Position numbers and translations under genes: made by a program. A DNA stretch of 5,813 nt from positions 1 through 5,813 of the forward strand of contig JAILJL010000023.1 in NCBI GenBank assembly GCA_024694785.1, written 5' to 3'. The DNA is from Lachnospiraceae bacterium. GTDB lineage: Bacteria > Bacillota > Clostridia > Lachnospirales > Lachnospiraceae. The notes beneath the pieces were generated by a model. The model saw nothing but the letters and a program-made list of their open reading frames with translations. It did not search any database and was not told the DNA's origin. This document shows positions 1-5,813 of the stretch, piece after piece. The first letter of the stretch is position 1; each line of letters opens with the position of its first letter.

Positions 1-1623
1 ATGGTGGTCACGACCAAGCATAACAGGTCCGATTTCTCCGTCACGAACCATCTTGTTAAATCTAAGTGCGATATCACGACGTCCGTAAGCATCCTGATAA
101 AGGATACGGCACTGTGTACCTACAACGAGCTTATTCTTCTCTGCATCGCGAATCCAGATGTAGTTATCTCTATCCTGACCACGTCTATTAGGATTGATAA
201 CATCCATAGCTGCCATATCCGTCTTATGAAGATCTTCAGGCTTACCTGATAAGCAGCACCATCTGAACGGACCGTAACCATAATCAAATAACATAGGTCC
301 CATAATATCTTCTACGTATGAAGGGAAGATGAATCCTTCGGATGTATCTACACCATTCTTCGCAATATCCTTAGCACCCGCATCGAATACAGCCTTCATA
401 AATGAGTTGCCGTAATCGAAGAAGTATGTTCCGCGCTCTGTTAATGTCTTGATAAGGTGGAAGTGATGAACGAGTGTCTTATTAACAAGCTCGATAAACT
501 TAGCCTTATCTGTTCTAAGTAATTCCGTTCTTTCTTCAAAGCTGATTCCTTCAGGGCAATAACCTCCATCGTAAGGAACATGGCAGGAAGTCTGGTCTGA
601 TAAAAGATCTATATGAATATTCTTATCAACCGCATACTGAAGAAGATCTACTACGTTACCGTGGTAAGCGATAGAAATTGACTCCTTCTTGTCTAAGTAC
701 TCTTTTGCTGTATTAAAAGCTTCCTCCGGTGATTCGGCGATTAACGATACCCATCCCTGGTCGTGACGGGTCTTGATTCTGCTCATATCAACTTCTGCAA
801 CGATACCTACACCCTTTGCAATCTCGATTGCCTTAGGCTGAGCACCACTCATTCCGCCAAGTCCGGATGTTACAAATAAGTGACCTGTTAAATCCTTATC
901 CTGCGGGATACCAAGCTTAAGTCTTCCTGCATTAAGAATTGTATTAAATGTACCATGTACGATACCCTGCGGTCCGATATACATCCAACCGCCGGCTGTC
1001 ATCTGACCATATGAAGAGCATCCCATAGCTGTAGCTTTTGCCCAGGTCTCAGGGTCGTCAAACATACCTACCATAAGACCATTGGTAATAGTTACACGAG
1101 GAGATGTCTTATGTGATCTGAAAAGTCCTAACGGGTTACCACTCATCATAACGAGTGTCTGCTCGTCAGTTAACTGCTCCAAGTACTTCTTAATCAACTG
1201 ATACTGCATCCAGTTCTGGCATACCTGACCTGTCTCTCCGTATGTTACAAGCTCATATGGATAAAGTGCAACTTCGGTATCAAGGTTATTGTCGATCATT
1301 ACCTGGAATGCCTTACCTTCGATACAATTTCCCTTGTATTCATCTATAGGCTTACCGTAGATTCTCTCCTTCGGCATGAATCTGTAACCATAGATACGAC
1401 CTCTTGTAAGTAACTCCTCCAGGAATTCCGGAGCAAGCTGCTCATGTAAGCACTCCGGTACATAACGAAGTGCGTTCTTAACTGCAAGCTTAATCTCTCT
1501 TGCATTTAATGTTAATTCTCTTTTCGGTGCACGACGAATGCTTGGATCAAAGGTCGGATACTCAGGAAGTACCGGATCAAGCTTAATCGTCATTGCATCA
1601 GCTATCTGTGAATTGGTAAGCAT
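1..1623 (-). CDS. hutU: Urocanate hydratase (urocanase), long subtype, 3'-truncated by window edge
   Basis: Catalyses step 2 of histidine degradation in the cytoplasm: urocanate + H2O to 4-imidazolone-5-propionate, using tightly bound NAD+ as electrophile (family knowledge). I translated the minus strand by hand: 541 codons are open from ATG 1623-1621 to the left edge without a stop. The start is fixed by an AGGAGG-type site 8 nt upstream. Visible family segments: YGETGQVCQNW (128-138), SGNPLGLFRSH (161-171), SSYGQMTAGGWMYIGPQG (203-220), glycine-rich NAD-binding TSGLGGMSGAQPKA (252-265), SDQTSCH (342-348), GPFRWCCLSGKPEDL (451-465), GTQCRILY (502-509) and GRDHH (537-541). The reading ends just where long urocanases continue with the second half of the NAD/substrate domain. 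Long-type enzymes have about 670-680 residues, so roughly 130 C-terminal residues are outside the window. It follows hutH by 24 bp and is certainly co-transcribed with it. Identity is near certain; assignment to the long (animal/clostridial) subtype is from remembered sequence similarity. Confidence 0.96.
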   Translation of the reverse strand, partial: MLTNSQIADAMTIKLDPVLPEYPTFDPSIRRAPKRELTLNAREIKLAVKNALRYVPECLHEQLAPEFLEELLTRGRIYGYRFMPKERIYGKPIDEYKGNCIEGKAFQVMIDNNLDTEVALYPYELVTYGETGQVCQNWMQYQLIKKYLEQLTDEQTLVMMSGNPLGLFRSHKTSPRVTITNGLMVGMFDDPETWAKATAMGCSSYGQMTAGGWMYIGPQGIVHGTFNTILNAGRLKLGIPQDKDLTGHLFVTSGLGGMSGAQPKAIEIAKGVGIVAEVDMSRIKTRHDQGWVSLIAESPEEAFNTAKEYLDKKESISIAYHGNVVDLLQYAVDKNIHIDLLSDQTSCHVPYDGGYCPEGISFEERTELLRTDKAKFIELVNKTLVHHFHLIKTLTERGTYFFDYGNSFMKAVFDAGAKDIAKNGVDTSEGFIFPSYVEDIMGPMLFDYGYGPFRWCCLSGKPEDLHKTDMAAMDVINPNRRGQDRDNYIWIRDAEKNKLVVGTQCRILYQDAYGRRDIALRFNKMVRDGEIGPVMLGRDHH

Positions 1624-1631
1624 ATGTATAA

Positions 1632-1637
1632 CCTCCT
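1632..1637 (-). promoter_or_regulatory. Ribosome binding site of hutU
   Basis: The minus strand reads AGGAGGT, then TATACAT, then ATG. This is a near-perfect Shine-Dalgarno sequence with 8 nt between AGGAGG and the start codon. It decides the hutU start at 1623 and lies inside the 24-bp hutH-hutU gap, so hutU is translated independently from a shared message. Confidence 0.9.
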
Positions 1638-1647
1638 ACTTCGTTTA

Positions 1648-3174
1648 TTAGAAATTAATCTCGCCTGCTGCCTTCTCAACAGCATTAACGAGTATTCCAT
1701 CGATAATTGTATTCTCACAGTTATTGATATCTCCGTAAAGAGGTCTATCGCAATCAAGATGCGGACAAACCTTTCTTATTACTTCGTAAGCAGGCTTGGT
1801 TCCGATACCCATACCCTTATCACCTCTAAGGTCTATAGCCTGACATGCACACATAATCTCCATTGAAAGTACTCTGCGAAGATTCTTCATAATTGTGTTG
1901 GCCTTTCTTGCAGCGATTGTACCCATTGATACGTGGTCTTCCTGGTTAGCGGATGACGGAATCGAGTCAACAGATGCAGGATGTGCAAGCACCTTATTCT
2001 CTGATACAAGAGATGCTGCAGAATACTGAACAATCATGAATCCGGAATTTACACCACCATTTTCTACAAGGAATGCCGGAAGTCCGGAAAGTGCAGGGTT
2101 TACAAGCCTCTCAAGTCTTCTCTCAGAGATATTTGCAAGCTCTGAAAGTGCGATTCCGAGGAAGTCGAATGAAAGTGCCATCGGCTGTCCGTGGAAGTTA
2201 CCACCGGAGATTCCTTCCTTGGTATCTGCGAAAATGATTGGGTTATCTGTAACCGAGTTCATCTCTATCTCAATCTGTTCTTTTACGTAATTGATTGCAT
2301 CCTTTGATGCACCATGTACCTGTGGTGCGCATCTTAAAGCATATGCGTCCTGAACTTTTATCTCAGCCTGATGTGTTACATTCTTGGAACCTTCAAGTAA
2401 ATGCGCAATAATTGCAGCGGAATCAATCTGTCCCTTATGAGGACGAACAGTGTGCATTCTTGGCTGTAATGCATCGATAACACCGCGCTGTGCCTCAAAT
2501 GAAAGTGCTGTTGCGATATCGGATACCTTAACAAGATTAAGTGCATCGTACATTGTCAACGCGCCAACCGCATTCATTACCTGAGTACCGTTAATTAATG
2601 CAAGGCCTTCCTTCTCGGTAAGCTCGATAATCGGAACCCCTGCCTTCTTCATTGCTTCTTCTCCGGACATCTTCTCGCCCTTATACCAAGCTTCGCCAAG
2701 TCCGATTAATGGCAATACCATATGTGAAAGCGGTGCCAAATCTCCCGATGCACCGAGTGAACCCTTTTCAGGAATAACAGGTGTTACACCCTTATTAATC
2801 ATTCCGATAAGTGATTCAAGTGTCTCCATACGGATTCCCGAAAATCCCTTTGCAAGGTTATTAACTCTTAAAAGCATAATTGTTCTTGCAACATCTTCCG
2901 GGAACGGATCGCCTGCGCCTACTGCGTGGGTGATGATTAAGTTCTTCTGTAACTTCTTTGATTCTTCTGTAGGAATAACCGTGTTGCAGAAGCTTCCGAA
3001 TCCTGTTGTAACTCCATATACAACTCTCTTTTCATCAATTATCTCATCTACTACTTTTCTTGAACGAAGAACGTTCTCACGAGCTTTGTCGGAAAGCTCT
3101 ACTTCCGCACCATGACGTGCAACTGCTACAACATCTTCAAGTGTAAGATTCTCGCCTGTAATAATTACCTTCAT
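1648..3174 (-). CDS. hutH: Histidine ammonia-lyase (histidase)
   Basis: Deaminates L-histidine to trans-urocanate and ammonia, the entry step of the Hut pathway, in the cytoplasm as a homotetramer (family knowledge). The 508-residue product is full length (characterised bacterial histidases have about 510). The MIO prosthetic group forms from Ala142-Ser143-Gly144 in GSLGASGDLAPLSH. The other active-site residues known from the Pseudomonas putida enzyme are at matching positions: Tyr53 (VVYGVTTGFG), His83, Asn195 (LINGTQ), Tyr278 and Arg281 (DAYALR, two residues earlier than in P. putida), Phe327 (GGNFHGQ) and Glu412 (SANQED). The enzyme should therefore be active and histidine-specific; His83 separates histidases from tyrosine and phenylalanine ammonia-lyases. 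ATG 3174-3172 is preceded by GGAGGA with 8-nt spacing. It is first in a tight operon with hutU, 24 bp downstream. The 230-bp region upstream carries promoter and terminator signals that probably control it. Confidence 0.98.
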   Translation of the reverse strand: MKVIITGENLTLEDVVAVARHGAEVELSDKARENVLRSRKVVDEIIDEKRVVYGVTTGFGSFCNTVIPTEESKKLQKNLIITHAVGAGDPFPEDVARTIMLLRVNNLAKGFSGIRMETLESLIGMINKGVTPVIPEKGSLGASGDLAPLSHMVLPLIGLGEAWYKGEKMSGEEAMKKAGVPIIELTEKEGLALINGTQVMNAVGALTMYDALNLVKVSDIATALSFEAQRGVIDALQPRMHTVRPHKGQIDSAAIIAHLLEGSKNVTHQAEIKVQDAYALRCAPQVHGASKDAINYVKEQIEIEMNSVTDNPIIFADTKEGISGGNFHGQPMALSFDFLGIALSELANISERRLERLVNPALSGLPAFLVENGGVNSGFMIVQYSAASLVSENKVLAHPASVDSIPSSANQEDHVSMGTIAARKANTIMKNLRRVLSMEIMCACQAIDLRGDKGMGIGTKPAYEVIRKVCPHLDCDRPLYGDINNCENTIIDGILVNAVEKAAGEINF

Positions 3175-3182
3175 TTTGTATA

Positions 3183-3188
3183 TCCTCC
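3183..3188 (-). promoter_or_regulatory. Ribosome binding site of hutH
   Basis: The minus strand reads GGGAGGATATACAAAATG. The GGAGGA core at 3188-3183 is 8 nt from the ATG and fixes the hutH start at 3174. Confidence 0.88.
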
Positions 3189-3202
3189 CATAATTATCCT
3201 TT

Positions 3203-3220
3203 GCTTTAGCATAGTAAAGC
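3203..3220. repeat. Small inverted repeat upstream of hutH (possible operator)
   Basis: GCTTTA (3203-3208) and TAAAGC (3215-3220) form a perfect 6-bp inverted repeat around a 6-nt spacer. It has no U-run on either side, so it is not a terminator. It overlaps the -10 of the candidate proximal hutH promoter (3211-3239), which is where a repressor or activator half-site pair would sit. It could equally be chance in AT-rich sequence. No regulator family is assigned. Confidence 0.3.
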
Positions 3221-3239
3221 GTTACAAAATTAAAGTGAA
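3211..3239 (-). promoter_or_regulatory. Candidate proximal hutH promoter (weak)
   Basis: On the minus strand TTCACT (3239-3234) and TACTAT (3216-3211) are 17 nt apart, each matching 4 of 6 positions of the vegetative sigma consensus. Transcription would start near 3204, about 30 nt before hutH, and would bypass the terminator at 3242-3268. The weak match would suit a promoter that needs an activator. It is the main alternative to the attenuated distal promoter at 3348-3376. Confidence 0.3.
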
Positions 3240-3241
3240 AT

Positions 3242-3268
3242 AAAAAAGGCAGTTCATAAAGAACTGCC
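3242..3268 (-). terminator. Intrinsic terminator between mcp and hutH (mcp terminator or hut attenuator)
   Basis: The minus strand has GGCAGTTC (3268-3261), a 5-nt loop TTTAT, GAACTGCC (3255-3248) and a run of six T (3247-3242): a perfect 8-bp stem with a U-tail, a classic Rho-independent terminator. It is 136 bp past the mcp stop and 68 bp before the hutH start. The distance to mcp is long for a simple gene-end terminator, and a promoter-like sequence lies between the two, so it may act as a leader attenuator for hutHU. Both roles are possible together. There is no matching U-run on the plus strand. Confidence 0.85.
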
Positions 3269-3310
3269 CATTAAATACATATTCGGTTGATGTTCTCTAT
3301 GAATATCCAT
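3254..3310 (-). CDS. Putative 18-residue leader peptide upstream of hutH
   Basis: An ATG at 3310-3308 is preceded by GAGG (3320-3317) with 6-nt spacing. It opens a frame reading MDIHREHQPNMYLMGSSL and stops at TGA 3256-3254. The stop lies at the junction of the loop and 3' arm of the intrinsic terminator, and codons 15-18 make up its 5' arm and loop. His codons (CAT) are at positions 4 and 7. A ribosome finishing this frame would cover the hairpin and prevent termination. The frame is too short for coding statistics and could be fortuitous; no homologue is known to me. The case rests on the ribosome binding site, the position between promoter and terminator, and the exact overlap with the hairpin. 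Confidence 0.4.
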   Translation of the reverse strand: MDIHREHQPNMYLMGSSL

Positions 3311-3347
3311 CTCTTACCTCAATAATGTATTGCTAAATCTGTATTAT

Positions 3348-3376
3348 ATAATAGCATAATTTTGCCGTACTGTCAC
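3348..3376 (-). promoter_or_regulatory. Candidate distal hut promoter with extended -10
   Basis: On the minus strand GTGACA (3376-3371) is separated by 17 nt from TATTAT (3353-3348), which is preceded by TGC, giving an extended -10 element. An overlapping TATAAT lies at 3348-3343. Transcription would begin around 3341, about 30 nt upstream of the small leader frame and about 165 nt upstream of hutH. It starts within 30 bp of the end of mcp, so it clearly belongs to whatever lies downstream. An AT-rich background makes chance -10 matches common. Confidence 0.5.
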
Positions 3377-3404
3377 TTTCTTTTTATTAAAGCTTCATGG
3401 CAAA

Positions 3405-4868
3405 CTAGTTAAGCGCTTTTAACTTATCTGCATTCTCCTTCATCTCGGAAACAAGAAGATGTACATCTTCTACTACCGCCTGATTCTGACCGGTAGCCTC
3501 AAGTGTCGTCTGTGAATGTGCGGTAACCTCTTCCGTAATTGCCGAGATTGTCTGGATACTGTCAACAATCTTCTTATTTGCAAGTTCAAGATTATCAACT
3601 GCTCCGGAAAGGCTCTCCGAATCCGTACTTATGAGACGTGCATTCTCAATAATCTTCTCGAAACTATCCGCAGTAAGCTGAGCCGATTCGTTCTGAACAT
3701 TGTTACTCTCTACAAGAGACATAATTGTCGTTGCAACCTCTTCCATCTCACCGGTTACATTACCGATAAGCTCGCTTATCTCCTCTGTCGCATTCTTTGT
3801 CTGCAAAGCAAGATCCGAAATTGAAGAAGCAACTACCGCGAAACCGCGTCCCGCATCACCTGCTCTTGCAGCCTCGATTGAAGCGTTAAGTGCAAGCATA
3901 CTTGTCTGTGAAGCTACGCTCTGGATCATCTGAACGATGCTCTCCATCTTATCCGTTGAATTCTTAAGTTCTTCAACTTCCTTAACGGCACCGGTTCCGG
4001 CTTCCTGAGAAATCTCAACCTGCTTAATAAGCTTGCTGATATTATCTTTGCCTTCTTTAATAGCCTTAAGAGTATCCTCTGCATTAACTCCGATATTCTT
4101 CGATGCATCAGAAACCTTAACTATCTGTGTCTGTATCTCTTCGGTCTTAACCATCTGCGTCTGAACCGAGTTGGCGGTCTCTTGCGTACCCGACTGAACT
4201 TCATTCATTGAAGCAAGCGTCTCTTCACTTGATGCGGAAAGCATTGTCATCTTATCCGATACTATCGACACTTCTTCTGCCATACGATTTGATATTCTGG
4301 TAATCTCTTCAAGCACTCTGTTAGTCTTCTGACCTGCTTCATCTATGGCCTGCATTCTGCCTTCATTCAACTTAACAATAAATATATTACAGAAGTAACT
4401 AAATATAACAACCAACAATACGGAAGCTATCTCAATTTCAAGAGATGCCACATTGTTATTGGTCCATCCCTCGCGGTTGGTATACCAGATACCATGCGCA
4501 AGAGCAATAACTATAAGACTCACTGAAATTATTCTGGAGAACTTCTTATCCATGTATATTGAAACTACAACAAGCATCGGGAATGCATACGTATATACCA
4601 GCTGGTCAGGGCTTACAAAACAGTTAACCGCATAGAATATACCATATCCTATTCCGACAACATGCCTTATAATATATGCTTCAGGATTCATCTTATATAT
4701 AATATGAGTCGCAATCATCGGGCCTAAATCAAGAATCATAAGAATCGCATATTGTGCAACAGTCTTGGAACCTTTGACAAGTTCGAGCGTATAAGCTGCA
4801 AACAAGATTAATGTTACGATTGTAAACAACTTTCTACAGAGGTTATTCGATTTTTGAATATCAGACAT
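3405..4868 (-). CDS. Methyl-accepting chemotaxis protein with six-TM N-terminal sensor region
   Basis: A membrane chemoreceptor that would control CheA kinase through CheW and so bias the flagellar motor (family knowledge). The 487-residue product starts at ATG 4868-4866, 10 nt after AAGGAG. About six hydrophobic helices fill residues 11-166 (roughly 11-31, 36-58, 66-84, 88-106, 110-128, 143-166), with only short loops. There is no Cache or four-helix periplasmic ligand domain, and I see no HAMP domain after the last helix. Residues 170-487 form a long coiled-coil hairpin. Methylation-type EE pairs occur at 215-216 (SASSEET) and 446-447 (SAITEEVTA). The tip has [17 protein letters not shown] (321-337) followed by GRGFAVVAS (340-348); the usual DEVRKLA that follows is SSISDLA here. 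The arms are symmetrical about the tip. There is no C-terminal CheR-tethering pentapeptide. Its ligand is unknown: the membrane helices may sense a membrane or energy state, or couple to a transporter. It has its own promoter, lies downstream of the cstA terminator and upstream of hutHU. Confidence 0.93.
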   Translation of the reverse strand: MSDIQKSNNLCRKLFTIVTLILFAAYTLELVKGSKTVAQYAILMILDLGPMIATHIIYKMNPEAYIIRHVVGIGYGIFYAVNCFVSPDQLVYTYAFPMLVVVSIYMDKKFSRIISVSLIVIALAHGIWYTNREGWTNNNVASLEIEIASVLLVVIFSYFCNIFIVKLNEGRMQAIDEAGQKTNRVLEEITRISNRMAEEVSIVSDKMTMLSASSEETLASMNEVQSGTQETANSVQTQMVKTEEIQTQIVKVSDASKNIGVNAEDTLKAIKEGKDNISKLIKQVEISQEAGTGAVKEVEELKNSTDKMESIVQMIQSVASQTSMLALNASIEAARAGDAGRGFAVVASSISDLALQTKNATEEISELIGNVTGEMEEVATTIMSLVESNNVQNESAQLTADSFEKIIENARLISTDSESLSGAVDNLELANKKIVDSIQTISAITEEVTAHSQTTLEATGQNQAVVEDVHLLVSEMKENADKLKALN

Positions 4869-4878
4869 ATGCGTAAAT

Positions 4879-4884
4879 CTCCTT
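4879..4884 (-). promoter_or_regulatory. Ribosome binding site of the chemoreceptor gene
   Basis: AAGGAG on the minus strand (4884-4879) lies 10 nt before ATG 4868. The spacing is slightly long but acceptable, and no better start codon is in frame nearby, so it supports the chosen start. Confidence 0.8.
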
Positions 4885-4902
4885 CGATATGGTTATACCT
4901 AT

Positions 4903-4932
4903 ATATTACCCTTTTTATCGCAGTTATGTCAA
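4903..4932 (-). promoter_or_regulatory. Promoter of the chemoreceptor gene
   Basis: The minus strand has a consensus -35 TTGACA (4932-4927), an 18-nt spacer and a -10 TAATAT (4908-4903). Predicted transcription start is near 4896, giving a 5' leader of about 28 nt with the ribosome binding site. The form is that of a housekeeping sigma-A promoter; I saw no motility-sigma (TAAA...GCCGATAA) signature. It lies downstream of the cstA terminator, so the chemoreceptor is probably an independent transcription unit. Confidence 0.65.
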
Positions 4933-4987
4933 TACCCGCAAGAATCTGTAGAGCTTTATAAAACCACATTATTAATAACATTTAATT

Positions 4988-5019
4988 AAAAAAGTGCAGC
5001 CCTTTGATGAGCTGCACTT
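4988..5019 (-). terminator. Intrinsic terminator of the cstA-family gene
   Basis: On the minus strand AAGTGCAGC (5019-5011) pairs with GCTGCACTT (5000-4992) around a 10-nt loop, then continues into a T-run reaching 4988. The 9-bp perfect stem with U-tail begins 17 bp after the transporter stop codon. It separates the transporter from the chemoreceptor transcriptionally. Confidence 0.9.
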
Positions 5020-5036
5020 CAATAAACTATTTATAA

Positions 5037-5813
5037 TTATGCTGCCTTATTCTTCTTAGGCTTAATGATTGTATTAACACCTTCAACAGCAAGTACCAAA
5101 GATAGTACTATAAGCAAAATTCCGAATATCGACTGTACCCACGGACCCCAGTCAGCTCCTCCTGCGATAATTGCTGTAATCTGAGCTTTGGTATTAAGTA
5201 CAAGTGATGCTATGGTTACAAGAAGCATAAATACCATAGGGATAAGAACCATCTTGTTGTTCTTTCCTGCATTTGAAAGCCATACTGCTACTGCCAGAAG
5301 ACCGATTGCTGCAAGAAGCTGGTTAGCAGATCCGAACAATGTCCAAATCTTTACGTATCCGTTAAGTCCTAAAACTACTCCGAGTACAACTGTTATAAGT
5401 GTTGCTACGATTGGGTTGCAAAGGAACTTCTTATATCCTGTAACATTCTCAGGTGTCTCACCCTTAGTGGAATCAACCCAGAACTCCTGGAACATAAATC
5501 TTGCGATTCTTGTTGCCGTATCAAGTGATGTAAGGCAGAATGCCGAATATGTAAGTACAAGCAATGTGTATAATACATAATAGCTTCCAGGGATTACATC
5601 ATCAATCATATGAGCAATACCACCACCAAAGATAGCTGTAACACCTGTAAGCTTCATATCAGGATGAGCTGCATTATATGAATATGCGTAAGCAATTGCG
5701 CAGATTGTCATAATCGCAAGTACGCACTCAAGTAAGCAGTTAAATAAAGAGTCCGATGCAAAGCCTATAGCATATGGCAGCATGTTACTTGAGTGCGTAC
5801 TTGCGATTATGAC
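5037..5813 (-). CDS. cstA: CstA-family transporter (carbon starvation protein A type), 5'-truncated
   Basis: C-terminal part of an inner-membrane secondary transporter of the CstA family, whose characterised members take up peptides or pyruvate during nutrient limitation (family knowledge). The frame is open to the right edge. Numbered from the first in-window ATG (5783), 248 residues are visible, but this ATG is internal and the true start lies outside. Hydrophobic helices are seen near 15-33, 68-86, 122-141, 147-169, 178-196 and 215-235. Family signatures are TSLDTATRIARF (85-96) and LFGSANQLLAAI (149-160), which match the conserved (T)LDTATR and FG(I)ANQ(L)LAA segments of CstA. The protein ends in a basic tail KPKKNKAA. 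CstA proteins have roughly 480-700 residues, so half or more is missing. The outermost 10 codons (5784-5813) lie in a sequence that exactly inverts 5707-5735 and are probably an artefact, so they should not be used in alignments. Substrate cannot be told from the sequence. Confidence 0.88.
   Translation of the reverse strand, partial: VIIASTHSSNMLPYAIGFASDSLFNCLLECVLAIMTICAIAYAYSYNAAHPDMKLTGVTAIFGGGIAHMIDDVIPGSYYVLYTLLVLTYSAFCLTSLDTATRIARFMFQEFWVDSTKGETPENVTGYKKFLCNPIVATLITVVLGVVLGLNGYVKIWTLFGSANQLLAAIGLLAVAVWLSNAGKNNKMVLIPMVFMLLVTIASLVLNTKAQITAIIAGGADWGPWVQSIFGILLIVLSLVLAVEGVNTIIKPKKNKAA
5707..5735. repeat. Internal arm of 29-bp perfect inverted repeat
   Basis: These 29 bases, inside the cstA-family coding region (encoding about residues 17-26 of the visible protein), recur as an exact reverse complement at 5785-5813. 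This arm reads naturally as transporter sequence, aligned with the ...LLE..LAIM... helix of CstA proteins, so it is the genuine copy. Confidence 0.95.
5785..5813. repeat. Terminal arm of 29-bp perfect inverted repeat, probable foldback artefact
   Basis: The last 29 bases of the window are the exact reverse complement of 5707-5735, separated by a 49-bp spacer. The match stops at the inner boundary and runs exactly to the sequence end. Translated in the cstA frame this arm gives VIIASTHSSN, a polar segment that does not resemble the family at this position. A foldback chimera or assembler hairpin at a contig end is the simplest explanation. A real cruciform-forming repeat whose outer extent is cut by the window cannot be excluded. 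Confidence 0.9.

Noticed and set aside
2..16. Short palindrome TGGTCacGACCA at the left edge, considered as a second end artefact
   Set aside because: It is only 5 bp per arm and encodes the conserved GRDHH segment of urocanase, so it is normal coding sequence.
1624..2290. Plus-strand open frames of about 80 codons antisense to hutH
   Set aside because: hutH has every active-site residue in place on the minus strand; the antisense frames have no supporting signals.
3212..3226. Catabolite-responsive (cre-like) site TGTAACGCTTTAC upstream of hutH
   Set aside because: The TG...CG spacing is one base short of the CcpA cre consensus and the final CA is missing, so it is not a convincing match.
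3175..3404. T-box or other known riboswitch in the hut leader
   Set aside because: No T-box sequence, specifier stem or other recognisable aptamer core was seen, and the leader from the candidate promoter to the terminator is only about 75-100 nt.
3516..3933. Two overlapping plus-strand open frames (about 100 and 77 codons) antisense to the chemoreceptor
   Set aside because: Both are explained by the codon composition of the conserved MCP signalling domain on the other strand; no start signals were seen.
5188..5580. 130-codon open frame on the plus strand
   Set aside because: It lies fully antisense to the conserved CstA-family coding region, has no ribosome binding site or recognisable protein features, and is a shadow of the real gene.
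5781..5783. ATG at 5783 as the start of the transporter gene
   Set aside because: The frame stays open upstream to the edge, no Shine-Dalgarno sequence precedes it, and the protein lacks the N-terminal half expected of CstA. The preceding bases also belong to the suspected foldback.
1..5813. CRISPR arrays, tRNA/rRNA genes, insertion sequences, prophage or defence genes
   Set aside because: I looked for repeated spacers, tRNA-like cloverleaf sequences, transposase motifs and terminal repeats and saw none; apart from the right-end foldback the window is ordinary metabolic chromosome.

Overview
The window looks like chromosome from a low-to-moderate GC anaerobic Firmicute, most probably a Clostridia/Lachnospiraceae-type bacterium. 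This rests on strong AGGAGG-type ribosome binding sites, short U-tailed hairpin terminators, a 'long' clostridial/animal-type urocanase, and a chemoreceptor of clostridial style. No database search was possible, so the taxonomic guess is inference. All four protein genes lie on the minus strand and are read from the right edge to the left edge.

Right to left: (i) the C-terminal part of a CstA-family (carbon starvation protein A) membrane transporter, cut by the right edge and followed by a clear intrinsic terminator. (ii) A complete methyl-accepting chemotaxis protein with six N-terminal membrane segments and no obvious HAMP or extracytoplasmic ligand domain, with its own well-formed promoter. 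(iii) A 230-bp intergenic region holding a candidate extended -10 promoter, an 18-codon open reading frame with a good Shine-Dalgarno sequence, an intrinsic terminator that overlaps the end of that frame, and a second weaker promoter candidate with a small inverted repeat. (iv) hutH (histidine ammonia-lyase), complete, followed after 24 bp by (v) hutU (urocanate hydratase), cut by the left edge.

HutH and HutU carry out the first two steps of histidine degradation (histidine to urocanate plus ammonia, then urocanate to imidazolone propionate) and are evidently an operon. CstA-family proteins import peptides or pyruvate, so the neighbourhood fits amino-acid or peptide scavenging. A functional link between the transporter, the chemoreceptor and the hut genes is inference from adjacency only, because terminators and promoters separate them.

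Two observations stand out. First, the hut leader could be an attenuator: the small frame has two His codons lying in a segment that can pair with the terminator's 5' arm, and its stop codon lies in the hairpin. Second, the last 29 bases of the window are an exact reverse complement of 5707-5735. This is most simply an assembly or library foldback at a contig end, so the last 29-30 bases should not be trusted as genomic sequence.
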